Part shown: positions 1-11,669 of the stretch, one piece after another | Layout of the letters: each line of letters begins with the position of its first letter | Numbering within the stretch: the first letter of the stretch is position 1 | Assembly (NCBI RefSeq): GCF_963576675.1 | Contig: NC_088917.1 | Location: 77,300,610-77,364,609 of the forward strand | Length of the DNA: 64,000 nt | DNA from: Euphorbia lathyris | Lineage: Eukaryota > Streptophyta > Magnoliopsida > Malpighiales > Euphorbiaceae | Direction of reading: 5' to 3' | Program-made: the position numbers and the translations under genes | The notes under the pieces: generated by a model | Told to the model about the DNA's origin: nothing | Databases searched by the model: none | The model's input: the letters and a program-made list of their open reading frames with translations, nothing else

Positions 1-1444
1 GGGGGAGGGGTATTTATAATCTCTTGTATCTAATCCCTAGTTAGATAGAATTAGGTTACTGAATAGGAATTCAATTCGGAATAGAATTCCTAATTATTAT
101 CTCACTATATATATAATATATTAAGGATAGTAATAATAACCTTATTGGATAATAATAGGAGTATTATAATCTAATTAAAACTTCTAACTTATTTATCTCT
201 TAATTAATTTAATTCATAATCCTAATCTAATTAGGATTTAACAAAATCAAATTAATTATTCATGTATCTAGCTACATGAATTTCGACCCCCTTGGTCTAT
301 GGGCCTTATTGGGCTCAATTGGGCTTCCATCCATTAATTAACATCTATCTCTCTTTTAGGTTCCAAGTCTTATGTGTGACCCATTAGGTTCTTATTGCTT
401 CTAGCCGTATGCAACGTTATTAAAATAATTTTCAAAGAATTATATTTAATCTTTGCATAACGGAGTGATGTACAGAGTATGTGATTAGCAAGTCCGTAAT
501 CATTCCCCCAGAGCTATAAGAAGACAGGTTGATTCTGTCGTTAACCTTTCCGTATTAGTTACAGTATAATTCGATCCTTTATCAACTACATCCTTGAACT
601 GAATCTTATGACTATGGATGATGTCAAGTCACATATAATGAGACGTTCGTTTTACTTGTACAGGCCGAGTCAACTCAAATAGATAAGTTAAGTGAAATCT
701 GTATTTCAAGTCTTAAGCTATCACCTTGCAAGGATTTAGAGTCGAGTCTTCCACAAGCAATCCATGGATGTATCTCCCATTCATCAGGAGTGATAAATGC
801 TCAATCCAATATATAACAATCCCGCAATCACTTCATGTGATACCCAACGTCTACTGTTCACACCCCAGAGTCATCTCTGTTAAGGATCGTGTTACACCAG
901 AGTCAAAGCGTCACATTCCGTAATCCAGAATACCAATTAATATTCCTTTGAGTCTGAGGATTAGTTATACCTATTAATACCAATGAGATGAACAGGTGAC
1001 AAGGACGAATCTACCCATCATGTTATCTCAAATCGGATCCCCAATCCTAATGAACAACTTTTCATCGGATCTATGTAACTGTCCAGATATCTGTATATAT
1101 GAAGCTTGTGAGATCAGCTTTCTGTCGAACAGAAGACATTGTTACATACAAGTCTCAACAGTGATATATCAATCCCAAACATATCACTTGACTTGGGGTG
1201 GTTTTAAGTTTATTAGTTTATTATAAAGTTTTGTCTCACTTCATGCTTGTATGAACACTTTATAATCACTTTAAATAAACTTACGGATTTCCTTTTATTA
1301 GACTTTATTTAGCGCTTAAAAAAGGGATTGCCTTTATATAGTTATAAAACATATATCTCATTAAAACAAATGATATAAAGAACAATTCATTTACATTAAG
1401 TTTGTATCCTAGAACAATTGTCTATAGGACACTAAACCCCAACA
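1..1444 (-). repeat. 3' LTR of element 1 (partial)
   Basis: Matches 7589-9023 almost base for base; the outer 400 or so bases lie outside the window. It ends CCAACA at 1444 and is followed by the polypurine tract. Short reading frames inside it (for example around 726-1226) recur in the other LTR copies and are not genes. Confidence 0.95.
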
Positions 1445-1458
1445 TACTCCCACTTGGA
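1445..1458 (-). other. Polypurine tract of element 1
   Basis: Read on the minus strand the bases next to the LTR are CCAAGTGGGAGTA, the usual plus-strand primer of copia elements. The identical tract adjoins the LTR shared by D and E at 37737. Confidence 0.8.
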
Positions 1459-4400
1459 CTAAAGCCAATTGTTTCTAAAACTTATCCCAGTAGAAGTTAA
1501 ATGACGATCATGTACTTTCTGGGTTAAAGGCTTTGTCAACGGATCTGCAACGTTGTCCTTTATAGGTACTCTTTCTATTCTCACATCTCCTCTAGCCACA
1601 ATCTCTCTAATGATGTGGTATCGCTTAAGGTAATGCTTGGACGCATTATGAGACCGTGGTTCCTTTGCTTGCGCAATGGCTCCATTGTTATCACAATACA
1701 GTGTAATGGGATTTACAATGTCACGCACCACACCAAGTTCTGTAATGAACTTTCTTATCCAAACTGCTTCCTTTGCTGCTTCCACAGCTGCGATATACTG
1801 TGACTCGGTCGTAGAGAAAGCTACGCTTCCCTGCTTGGAACTCTTCCAACTGACCGCGCCCCCATTCAAGATAAACAGGTATCCTGATTGGGATTTAAAA
1901 TCATTCTCATCTGTAAGATGACTTGCGTCTGAAAATCCTTCTATTTTCAGATCACCTTCTCCGTACACTAGAAACATATCTTTAGTTCTTCTCAAGTACT
2001 TAAGAATGTTCTTGACGGCAGTCCAATGCTCGTCTCCCGGATTCCCTTGGTAACGACTCGTTACAGATAACGCGAACGCTACGTCAGGTCTAGTGCATAG
2101 CATATCATATATAATCGAACCAATTGCGCTGGCGTACGGGACTACAGCCATGCGTCTTTTGTCATCATCGGTTTTAGGACATTGATGATTGTTTAACTTT
2201 ACTCCATGTAGCATGGGTAAGTTACCTCGTTTCGATTCAAGAATGCTAAACCGATTTAGCACCTTTTCAATGTATGTAGCCTGTGAAAGACCAAGCAGTC
2301 TTCTCGATCTATCTCTGTAGATCTTTATACCAAGTATATAAGCTGCTTCACCAAGGTCTTTCATTGAGAAGTTACCAGATAACCATACTTTTACCGACTG
2401 TAGTAGAGCAATGTCATTTCCCATTAATAATATATCGTCCACATATAGTATGAGAAATGCTATAGAGCTCCCACTTGCTTTCTTGTAAATGCAAGCTTCT
2501 TCGCAATTTTGTTCGAAACCAAATTGTTTTATGGTTTCGTCAAAATGCTTATTCCAGCTTCTTGATGCTTGCTTGAGTCCATAAATGGATCTCTGAAGTT
2601 TGCAAACTTTATTTGCATCCTTCGATATGAAACCTTCAGGCTGCATCATATATACATCCTCAAGCAGGTTTCCGTTTAGGAAAGCTGTTTTCACATCCAT
2701 TTGCCAAATCTCATAATCGAAATGAGCGGCAATTGCAAGCATGATTCTGATTGATTTGGACATAGCCACAGGAGAGAAAGTTTCGTCATAATCAATTCCT
2801 TGCTTCTGACGATATCCTTTCGCTACTAACCTAGCTTTGTAGGTGCTAACCTTTCCATCCATATCTGTCTTCTTTTTGAAGATCCACCTGCACCCAATGG
2901 GTATTATCCCTTCGGGTGGATCAACCAAAGTCCACACTTGGTTAGTATACATGGAATCCATTTCAGAATCCATGGCTTCAAGCCATGCTTTAGAATCTGG
3001 ACTAGTAAGAGCCTCTTCGTAGTTTTCGGGTTCGTCGTCTAACACGGGAACCTCATTATCATCTCCCACTAGAAAACCATATCTAACTGGGAGTTCACGA
3101 ACTCTTTGTGATCTACGAATAGGTGGCACTAGAGTCTCATCTAATGGGACTCCTTCGGGTACCTCAACCGCCTCTGTTGTTTCAGTCGGTGTTTCTTCTT
3201 CTTGAACTTCGTCAAGTTCAATCATGCTTCCCTTTTGTGTTTCTTCGAGAAACTCTTTCTCTAAGAAGGTTGCATATTTGGATACTATCACTTTCTGATC
3301 ATCTGGGTGATAGAAGTAATATCCCACAGTTTCCTTAGGGTATCCAATGAAGAAACATTTATCAGATTTCGAATCTAGTTTGTCGGACGCAATGCGCTTG
3401 ACAAATGCTGAACAACCCCATACTCTCATGAATGAGAACACGGGTTTCCTACCAACGAACAATTCATATGGTGTGGAACTAGCGGATTTAGTTGGTACTC
3501 GATTTAGGGTGAAGAGGGCAGTTTCTAAGGCATAGCCCCAGAACGTCTTTGGAAGTAAGGCCATGCTCATCATGGATCGTACCATATCTAGTAGGGTACG
3601 GTTTCTCCTCTCGGATACACCATTGTGTTGTGGTGTATAGGGAGGTGTCCATTGTGAGCATATCCCACATTCAGTTAGATAATTCAGAAAATCATCTGAA
3701 AGATATTCGCCACCTCGATCAGATCGAAGCGTCTTTATTTTCTTTCCTAATTGATTTTCTACTTCATTCTTGAACCATTTGAATTTCTCAAAAGCTTCTG
3801 ATTTTTGCTTCATCAAGTAGATGTAACCATGTCGGGTATGGTCATCTATGAAGCTTATGAAGAATCTGAATCCTCCTCTTGCTTGGACTAACATAGGACC
3901 GCATACATCTGAATGAATGAGTCCTAGAGTGTCTGATACACGCTCACCTTTATTGCTAAAGGGTGTCTTTGTCATTTTACCTTTTAAACATGATTCGCAT
4001 GTTTCCAATGATTCGGGATCGATTGGATCTATAAGCCCATCTGAATGTAGCCTTAGCATACGTCTCTTGTTTATATTGCCTAAACGACAATGCCACAAGT
4101 AAGTTGAATTATCTAGCTTATGTCTTTTGGTATCAATTGCAAAAACAGGAATTTTGACATCTGACACATAAATCCCATTTTGTGATATTCCTGAAAAATA
4201 AAAGATCGAATCTTTATAAAAATTGCAACTCTTGTCTTTTATTGAAATATGAAAACCTTCGTCAACAAGACGGCTAATAGAAATAATGTTTCGAGACATT
4301 TGCGGAACGTACAAACAGTTTCTTAATTCTATTACAAGCCCTGAGGGCAAATTTAAAACATAATCTCCAATTGCGAGGGCAGCAACTCTTGCTCCATTTC

Positions 4401-4542
4401 CTACTCGCAAGTTTATGCTTTCTTTCTTTAGTTCATTAGTCTGTTTTAGCTCCTGCATATTTGTACAAATATGAGATCCACATCCAGTATCAAGTACCCA
4501 AGATTCAGACTGTGAAACTGTATTTATTTCAATATAAAACAT
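1459..4542 (-). CDS. pol: Element 1 pol: protease-integrase-reverse transcriptase-RNase H
   Basis: An open frame of 1027 codons encoding the enzymes of the retrotransposition cycle, which act in the cytoplasmic virus-like particle and, for integrase, in the nucleus. Visible in order: aspartic protease (DTG at residues 18-20), zinc-binding integrase head (His/His/Cys/Cys, about 150-185), integrase core (DVCGP about 210, SDRGGEY about 277, SERRNR about 310), reverse transcriptase (TAFLNG about 617, YVDD about 700) and RNase H (SDASHL about 871, TTESQY about 913). It lies in the same frame as gag and would normally be the downstream part of one polyprotein, so the listed start is only the first Met after the last gag stop. 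All catalytic motifs look intact. The enzymes could therefore still act in trans if expressed, although this copy's gag is broken. Confidence 0.93.
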   Translation of the reverse strand: MFYIEINTVSQSESWVLDTGCGSHICTNMQELKQTNELKKESINLRVGNGARVAALAIGDYVLNLPSGLVIELRNCLYVPQMSRNIISISRLVDEGFHISIKDKSCNFYKDSIFYFSGISQNGIYVSDVKIPVFAIDTKRHKLDNSTYLWHCRLGNINKRRMLRLHSDGLIDPIDPESLETCESCLKGKMTKTPFSNKGERVSDTLGLIHSDVCGPMLVQARGGFRFFISFIDDHTRHGYIYLMKQKSEAFEKFKWFKNEVENQLGKKIKTLRSDRGGEYLSDDFLNYLTECGICSQWTPPYTPQHNGVSERRNRTLLDMVRSMMSMALLPKTFWGYALETALFTLNRVPTKSASSTPYELFVGRKPVFSFMRVWGCSAFVKRIASDKLDSKSDKCFFIGYPKETVGYYFYHPDDQKVIVSKYATFLEKEFLEETQKGSMIELDEVQEEETPTETTEAVEVPEGVPLDETLVPPIRRSQRVRELPVRYGFLVGDDNEVPVLDDEPENYEEALTSPDSKAWLEAMDSEMDSMYTNQVWTLVDPPEGIIPIGCRWIFKKKTDMDGKVSTYKARLVAKGYRQKQGIDYDETFSPVAMSKSIRIMLAIAAHFDYEIWQMDVKTAFLNGNLLEDVYMMQPEGFISKDANKVCKLQRSIYGLKQASRSWNKHFDETIKQFGFEQNCEEACIYKKASGSSIAFLILYVDDILLMGNDIALLQSVKVWLSGNFSMKDLGEAAYILGIKIYRDRSRRLLGLSQATYIEKVLNRFSILESKRGNLPMLHGVKLNNHQCPKTDDDKRRMAVVPYASAIGSIIYDMLCTRPDVAFALSVTSRYQGNPGDEHWTAVKNILKYLRRTKDMFLVYGEGDLKIEGFSDASHLTDENDFKSQSGYLFILNGGAVSWKSSKQGSVAFSTTESQYIAAVEAAKEAVWIRKFITELGVVRDIVNPITLYCDNNGAIAQAKEPRSHNASKHYLKRYHIIREIVARGDVRIERVPIKDNVADPLTKPLTQKVHDRHLTSTGISFRNNWL

Positions 4543-4608
4543 ACCAGATGCTGAAGCACCGTCATTTCCCTTCTTGAGGGAGGCTAGGTACTCCTTGCAG
4601 TTCCTCTT

Positions 4609-5373
4609 TCAATGCCCGTCTTTACCACAGAAGTGGCACTCTCCTTTGGGCTTCTTCACTTCCTTTCCCTTAGCTTTGTTGGGCACGGCTTTTTTACCTT
4701 TCTTGGGATATTTAGGATTGGGATAATTCCCTTTCCTCTTCTTTGATCCCTCAATGACAAGAGCTGGTATTGCCTTGTCCTTTCTCATATTGGGCTCAAC
4801 TGACTTGAGCATATTTGCAAGCTCTTCAAGAGAGGTTTGCAAGTCATTCATCTGATAGTTCATAATGAACTGTGAATAACTCTCTAGGAGGGATTGAAGA
4901 ATTAAGTCTATGCTTCATTCGTTATCCATCGCGAATCCAATACTTGAAAGTTTGGTAATATAGCCAATCATCTTGACACAATGTGTCATGACAGATGTGC
5001 CCTATTGCATCTTGCAACGATATAGCAACTTGGATATCTCGTAGCGTTCGCACCTAGTCTGTTTCCCAAACAGCTCTTTAAGGTGCATGATGATGGAATA
5101 GGCATCCATTTCCTCATGTTGCCTTTGTAATTCCGGTGTCATCGATGCAAGTATGATGCATCCGGCATGATCATCATCAGCCTTGTGCTTCTGGTAAGCA
5201 TCAATTTCCTCAATAGGAGCATCATCAGCAGGGATAGGGGGTATCGTTGTATCAAGTACATACACTATCTTATCGAACTTCAAAACAATTTTGAGGTTAC
5301 GAAACCAGTCGGTGAAGTTTGAATCATTCAATTTGTTATCGGTAAAAATGTTTTGCAGATTAGTTTTAGTCAT
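4609..5373 (-). pseudogene. gag: Element 1 gag (capsid/nucleocapsid), three in-frame stops
   Basis: Start MTKTNLQNIF at 5373 matches the start of copy D. The N-terminal part is the copia gag/UBN2-type domain. The zinc knuckle (C-x2-C-x4-H-x4-C, CHFCGKDGH then NC) lies near 4600-4640. Against copy D there are three stops, all in frame: TAG just before 5002 (Glu in D), TGA near 4914 (Leu in D), and TGA at 4609 (Trp in the knuckle of D). No frameshift is seen, so gag runs straight into pol as in D. The element should be unable to make its own capsid. Confidence 0.88.
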
Positions 5374-7166
5374 GATTTTAAGAGTGTGTTTAATTAAACC
5401 TGAGAGTGAGAAAGAGTAAACGTATGTCATTCATTTGCTTAAAGTATATCAATCTAAAATTATAGGCCTTTTAGTTTATTTTAGATTGCTCCCACTATTT
5501 TGCCAAATTAATAGCCCTCCATATTAATTCGAAAAATTTCACAAATCCTTTAGTGAGCTAGGATCCTAACTCCTGAGATTTCGCCTTGAGTTTGCTCAAC
5601 AAGCTAGTCTCATTCGTTAGGTAGATTCATGTAATCAATCACATCTTTAATGTGATTCCTAGGTTATTGGGTTACTAACCACATTAGTAACTAATATGCT
5701 ATACACATTAATCCCAACCATCTTGCCCATTAGTTTATGACAACATGAGTTTGCTCATCCAATTATCATAATCTAATTTAAGTATTACCCGATATTCATG
5801 AAAAGTAATTTTTGATAATTCATGTGTTATCGAAAGGACCCCGAGCTTGAGTTTGCTCAACAACCCAAAGGCCCTCAGCACTGCCGGCTGAATTATAATA
5901 TTAGGGAGGGGCACAACCTAAGGAATCACATTAATGAGGGATTTTATTTTAGGTCTCATAATCTAACTTAGTCTTGATTTGCTTTAGCATACATCAGACA
6001 CATACATTCACATACATTGGCGTTATGGACATATCATCTAAATTATTCCGTCGAGCCAGAGACGGAATAAAGGGCACAACCTAAGGAAATACTAACTATT
6101 ACATATTTCTCTTTAGGTCCTCCGTCTTCTCCATGGCGCCTTGAAATTATATATTAATTTCTATACTACTAAAGAAAACTTCAATTGAATTGAAGGGAAT
6201 TAGATGAGAGGAGAAATTACAATAGATAGTAGAAAGGCAGGACTCGCAGGCCCTATTTCAAAAATACCAAAAGACTAAAAGAGGGTCCAAATATGTCCAT
6301 AACTCCAAACATGCATAGACTAAATTAAATAAATTTAATTGGTTGATTACATAACTATCTTATGTAATATTTATGTTAATCACATTAACTTATCAATTAA
6401 CTTTCATCCAATTTTACTTCTAATAGTTTTCGTATCTTTTATATTAATCTTTAGATTAATATAACTATACAAAACTTTAATTATGCACGTCCCAATTATT
6501 TTGATTTTAATTCATTTAACATTTTGATTTACAAATTGGTAAAACAAACTTTTAAACAAATTTTCATTCGATAATCAAAACAGAAAACTATCAATTTCTG
6601 AAACATATATATTTAAATAAATATATATATATATATAAATGATTTTAAGCAATTTAAAATCAAGTGGGTCTCGGGCCGGGCCCGAGAGTGGGCTGCTGCC
6701 GATTGGCAGCAGCCCTAGGGCGGCTGGAACGCCGCTGCCTTGCGGCAGCGGCACCTAGGCGCCGCACGCGGCCGCTGCCGCGAGGCGCGACTCGGGTTGC
6801 TGTCATATTTTTTTTTATTAAAACAATTTTAAATATATATATATATATATATCAGTTCTAAAACGGTTTTAAAGCGATTTTCAGAAAATAGGAAAAACTA
6901 CTATAGATTTCCGTTTTATCTTTAGAATTAATAAAACTGATTTTATCAATCTAACTATAAAACTAATAGATTTTGTTATGATGATTATCAACCAAAATAA
7001 TTAGGAACATACGCACAATCTATTTTAATTAACAATTAATTAAAACTTACTTATCTTTAGAATTAATTAATCAAAACAATTTGTTAATTAATCCTAACTA
7101 TAAATATTTATTCAATCATATTGAAAACTTCTAAATTTTCATATATGAAATAACGGATTTAACGAT
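5374..7166 (-). other. Untranslated leader of element 1
   Basis: About 1.8 kb between primer site and gag start, AT-rich, without a convincing gene. It aligns with the leader of D (34022-35884). It contains (TA)n tracts at about 6620 and 6835 that bracket the GC-rich hairpin island. A long leader of this sort would carry packaging and dimerisation signals; that role is inferred. Confidence 0.75.
6670..6805. repeat. GC-rich hairpin island in the leader of element 1
   Basis: A strongly GC-rich block in AT-rich surroundings. Palindromes: 6670-6686 (7-bp arms, 3-nt loop), 6690-6715 (perfect 11-bp arms, loop GATT) and 6731-6752 (perfect 9-bp arms, loop TTGC). A further half-hairpin follows at about 6765-6795. 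Frames read through it (6664-6861) are not genes. Confidence 0.9.
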
Positions 7167-7179
7167 GGCTCTGATACCA
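7167..7179 (-). other. Primer-binding site (initiator tRNA-Met), element 1
   Basis: On the minus strand TGGTATCAGAGCC lies two bases downstream of the 5' LTR. It is complementary to the 3' end of initiator tRNA-Met, the standard plant copia primer. It also fixes the element orientation. Confidence 0.95.
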
Positions 7180-7180
7180 C

Positions 7181-9023
7181 TGTTGGAAATTAGGCTAAGG
7201 TAAAGCAGCGGAAATATAAATTTTTTAACCTATTTCCATAAACCACAAGATCCGTTAACCGTTATTTCATATAAAGAGGGATAAGAAGAATTACCTTTTG
7301 ATAATCAATCTACCGTTGTTAATGAAGTGCCCACAACTCTTCTCCGAGTTCCTAAACACGGGAAGATTAATTTAGAATCAACCGTTGAATAGCAACCAAA
7401 GTAGATTGCCTCTAACTAATCAACACAAGATCAAGGATAAGAGAAATAGATGAAATCAATTGATCAAAGGAAGCCGTAGAGAAATCTCATCCTCGAACTA
7501 GGGGTGTCGAATTTTCTCTCTCTTGCACTAGGTAGATTTCGAAAATCTCAATTAGGGGAATGGCTTGTTAGATTTCGAAAATCTCAAGGGGGAGGGGTAT
7601 TTATAATCTCTTGTATCTAATCCCTAGTTAGATAGAATTAGGTTACTGAATAGGAATTCAATTCGGAATAGAATTCCTAATTATTATCTCACTATATATC
7701 TAATATATTAAGGATAATAATAATAACCTTATTGGATAATAATAGGAGTATTATAATCTAATTAAAATTCCTAACTTATTTATCTCTTAATTAATTTAAT
7801 TCATAATCCTAATCTAATTAGGATTTAACAAAATCAAATTAATTATTCATGTATCTAGCTACATGAATTTCGACCCCCTTGGTCTATGGGCCTTATTGGG
7901 CTCAATTGGGCTTCCATCCATTAATTAACATCTATCTCTCTTTTAGGTTCCAAGTCTTATGTGTGACCCATTAGGTTCTTATTGCTTCTAGCCGTATGCA
8001 ACGTTATTAAAATAATTTTCAAAGAATTATATTTAATCTTTGCATAACGGAATGATGTACAGAGTATGTGATTAGCAAGTCCGTAATCATTCCCCCAGAG
8101 CTATAAGAAGACAGGTTGATTCTGTCGTTAACCTTTCCGTATTAGTTACAGTATAATTCGATCCTTTATCAACTACATCCTTGAACTGAATCTTATGACT
8201 ATGGATGATGTCAAGTCACATATAGCGAGACGTTCATTTTACTTGTACAGGTCGAGTCAACTCAAATAGATAGGTTAAGTGAAATCTGTATTTCAAGTCT
8301 TAAGCTATCACCTTGCAAGGATTTAGAGTCGAGTCTTCCACAAGCGATCCATGGATGTATCTCCCATTCATCGGGAGTGATAAATGCTCAATCCAATATA
8401 TAACGATCCCGCAATCACTTCCTGTGATACCCAACGTCTACTGTTCACACCCCAGAGTCATCTCTGTTAAGGATCGTGTTACACCAGAGTCAAAGCGTCA
8501 CATTCCGTAATCCAGAATACCAATTAATATTCCTTTGAGTCTGAGGATTAGTTATACCTATTAATACCAATGAGATGAACAGGTGACAAGGACGAATCTA
8601 CCCATCCTGTTATCTCAAATCGGATCCCCAATCCTAATGAACAACTTTTCATCGGATCTATGTAACTGTCCAGATATCTGTATATATGAAGCTTGTGAGA
8701 TCAGCTTTCTGTCGGATAGAAGACATTGTTACATACAAGTCTCAACAGTGATATATCAATCCCAAACATATCACTTGACTTGGGGTGGTTTTAAGTTTAT
8801 TATAAAGTTTTGTCTCACTTCATGCTTGTATGAACACTTTATAATCACTTTAAATAAACTTACAGATTTCCTTTTATTAGACTTTATTTAGCGCTTAAAA
8901 AAGGGATTGCCTTTATATAGTTATAAAACATATATCTCATTAAAACAAATGATATAAAGAACAATTCATTTACATTAAGTTTGTATCCTAGAACAATTGT
9001 CTATAGGACACTAAACCCCAACA
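7181..9023 (-). repeat. 5' LTR of element 1
   Basis: 1843 bp, TGTTGG at 7181 to CCAACA at 9023, holding promoter and polyadenylation signals. A single 10-base stretch present in the 3' LTR (ttattagttt near 1212) is absent here. Confidence 0.95.
7598..7605 (-). promoter_or_regulatory. TATA box of the element 1 LTR
   Basis: TATAAATA on the minus strand, followed by CCCCTCCCCC. It is the best core-promoter match in the LTR and is placed to drive gag-pol. Confidence 0.5.
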
Positions 9024-9596
9024 CAAGTGTGTATCAATTGTAAAATTGAGACAGTGGTGCTGAGTACTCGGTTTTAAGTACTCAGTGGTAGAGAAATCTA
9101 GGTGTTCGGTTATAGCACTTAGTAGGAGTTGAGTAGACGAATAGAGGAAGGTACTCTTGCATATTCAACTGCCTTGTAAACGGTTTGTGCTCTACCTTTA
9201 AAGAGCTCAGTATTGGATTGAAAAAGCCCGGAGGGACTCTGGGGACTGGACGTAGACGGAGAGGCCGAACCAGGATAAGTCGTGCTGAGTAATTTCTAAC
9301 TCTCTCTCAATATATCTATATATGTGTTGTCTGATTAAATTGCTCAGGATTAAATTGTAAAACCTGACACTGAGTAATCTTGGTGCTGAGTTGGAAGCTG
9401 ACCTCAAGTGTTAATTCCCAACTCACAAGTAAAATAGTTCTAGTCAGCATCTGACTAAAGCTGTCTTACATTTCTCGGCTGTGCTGACCTAAACTAAGTT
9501 AAGTAACTTAAAGAATTAATTAAGTCAGCATTATTTAGCGAAAAAGTTACATTAGTTCCTAACCCCCCCTTTGGAACTAATCATACGGGACCAACA
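9024..9596 (+). repeat. 5' LTR fragment of element A
   Basis: The last 573 bases of the LTR, matching the reverse complement of the B LTRs (11319-11950 and 21823-22430). It ends GGACCAACA at 9596. The missing upstream part should lie beyond the left window edge, on the far side of element 1. Confidence 0.9.
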
Positions 9597-9598
9597 AG

Positions 9599-9610
9599 TG
9601 GTATCAGAGC
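9599..9610 (+). other. Primer-binding site of element A
   Basis: TGGTATCAGAGC two bases after the LTR, complementary to initiator tRNA-Met. Confidence 0.93.
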
Positions 9611-9660
9611 TAAGTAGCTCACTACTCAAAGATATAACTATCTTGAGTTGATCCCGATAA

Positions 9661-11318
9661 ATGGCTAAGAACAGCACTCGTTTCCTTCTAGGAAATCAAA
9701 CAACACAGATACTCCCTGAGGGATTATCAATTAGTCGGCCACCCTTGTTTTTCGGATCAAATTATACATTTTGTAAAAACAGGATAAAGAATTTTATTCA
9801 AGCTACAAACATGAGTGCGTGGCTTGCAATAGTTCAAGGCCCATATGTGCCTTACAAAACTGTTGACAACGAAAAGGTTGTCAAGAGTGAAACTGAGTGG
9901 TCAGAGGATGACCTTAAAAAATTACAAAATAATGCTTCGGCTATCAATATGCTTCATTGTGCTCTAGATACTGCAGAGTACAATAAAATCTCAGCTTGCG
10001 AGTCAGCACAGGAGATATGGAAAAAGCTAGAGGTGACCTATGAAGGCACAAGCAATGTCAAGGAATCAAAGGTGAACCAACATATGAGACTGTATGAGCT
10101 GTTCGAGATGAATGAAAATGAAGATATCTCGGAGATGAACTCAAAGTTCACAAATATCATAAATGAGCTCAAAAGACTCGGAAAGAATTTCACCGAGGAG
10201 GAACAGGTGAAGAAAATATTGAGGAGTCTCCCCAAAAGCTGGCAAGCTAAGAAGACAGCTGTGGAAGAAGCACAGGACTTGACCACGTACAAATACGATG
10301 AGCTGATCGGATCTCTGGTGACTCATGAGATCTCTATGAAAAACTTCGAAGAAAAAGAAAAGTCAGAGGACAAGAAACAAAAATCACTTGTCATGAAAGC
10401 TGACTCAATCGAAGCTGACTCATCAGATGATGAGGAGATGGCCATGTTCACAAGAAAGATGAAGAAGCTATTCAGAAAGAATGATAAGAACAGCAAGAGG
10501 CCATACAAAAGAGGCGATAGGTACAAAGCTGAGTCCAGTGACAAATACAAAAAGGACAGCTCCAAGCCTGTCACGTGCTTTGAGTGTCATCAAACTGGGC
10601 ACATTAAGTCAAGCTGCCCTAACTTAAAGAAAGAAAAGAAGGGAAGCAAAAAGGCAATGGTGGCCACATGGAGTGACAGTGATAAGTCAACCTCATTAGA
10701 AGCTGATGCAAATGAGACAGCAAATATATGCTTCATTGCCGACGACGCTGCTGACCAAAGTCAATCTGAGCAAGCTGACCTCTCTACCGGTTCTGATCAA
10801 GAGGAACATTCTAATGAGGTAACATCTCTACACTTGCTTAGAAATGAAATGGTTAACGCCCTAAGTGATTTATATACACTGACTAAAAAGTGTAACAAGA
10901 AAATAAAGGCACTCAACAGGCGGTGTGACGAGATTGAAGAGGTCAAACTCAGTGACCTTCGATATCTTCTCCAAGACAACTCAACTTTGAATAACAACAT
11001 GGAAATTATGCACAAGTTTGTCTCGGAAGTCCAATCAGATTCAAAGAAACTGAGAAAGGATGTCACAACCCTACAGAACCAAATGAAAGGTTCAACCAAA
11101 AATAAATCCCACGCTGAGTACTCAGGTACTGGTCAGCGTAGACAGTTCACTCAATGTGACTGTTGTGGGAAAAGAGGACACACAATAGATGTGTGTTGGT
11201 ATAACAAGCGGACTGTCCAATGTGACTTCTGCAGAAAGAAAGGTCATACCACTAAGGTATGTTGGCATGCTCAGCACAATGGTGCTGACCAAAGACAAAG
11301 TCACCCTAAAAGGGTAAC
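9661..11318 (+). pseudogene. gag: Element A gag, N-terminal and middle part, interrupted by element B
   Basis: Open from the ATG at 9661 to the B insertion (TSD GTAAC at 11314-11318). It encodes the capsid domain with aromatic residues typical of plant copia gag, then lysine-rich linkers. Next come a CCHC knuckle (CFECHQTGHIKSSC) near residue 305, an acidic/Ser-rich stretch and a predicted coiled-coil segment (about 385-460). Two further knuckles (CDCCGKRGHTIDVC and CDFCRKKGHTTKVC) come next. The frame resumes at 23319 with one more knuckle. Long gag with several zinc knuckles is characteristic of the SIRE group. No internal stop is seen before the insertion. Confidence 0.9.
11314..11318. other. 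Target-site duplication GTAAC flanking element B (left copy)
   Basis: GTAAC precedes the TG of the B LTR here and recurs at 23314-23318 directly after its terminal CA. The uninterrupted gag of B carries one GTAAC at the same place, which proves the insertion. Confidence 0.95.
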
Positions 11319-11598
11319 TGTTGGTCCCGTGTGATTAGTTCCAAGGGGGGGGTTAGGAACTAATATAATTTTTTTCGATTTTTAATTAAGCTGACTTAAT
11401 ATAATTCTTTGAGTTGATTAACTCAACTTTTGGTCAGCACGACCGATTTTGTCGTAAGACAGCTTTAGTCAGATGTTGACTAGAACTTTTTTACTTGTAA
11501 GTTGGGAATTGACACTTATGTGGTCAGCTTCCAACTCAGCACACTTATTTACTCAGAGTCAGCGTGAACAATTTATATACTGAGTAAAAATAACAAGC

Positions 11599-11669
<71 letters not shown>

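Larger units (their letters stand above)
1..9023 (-). mobile_element. Element 1: Ty1/copia LTR retrotransposon, nearly complete
   Basis: Minus-strand element with a 3' LTR (1-1444, cut by the window edge), gag-pol (1459-5373), a long leader with a GC-rich hairpin island, a tRNA-Met primer site and a 5' LTR (7181-9023). LTRs start TGTTGG and end CCAACA. The two LTRs differ by only scattered bases and a 10-base duplication near 1212, so the insertion is fairly recent. The right edge joins directly to a SIRE-type LTR (element A), so this element landed in that LTR; the matching target duplication is left of the window. LTR length, LTR ends and gag/protease character resemble the Angela/BARE-1 lineage. 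That placement is inference, not a phylogeny. Confidence 0.95.

Noticed and set aside
726..1226. Short plus-strand ORFs repeated at 8313-8891 and 37014-37503
   Set aside because: They lie inside homologous LTR copies antisense to the element and change length with single substitutions; repetition reflects the LTR, not coding.
6664..6861. ORF through the GC-rich block of element 1
   Set aside because: Codons come from palindromic DNA in an untranslated leader; D has no matching protein.
9599..9610. Possible tRNA-Met gene pieces at each TGGTATCAGAGC
   Set aside because: These are primer-binding sites beside LTRs; no cloverleaf surrounds them.
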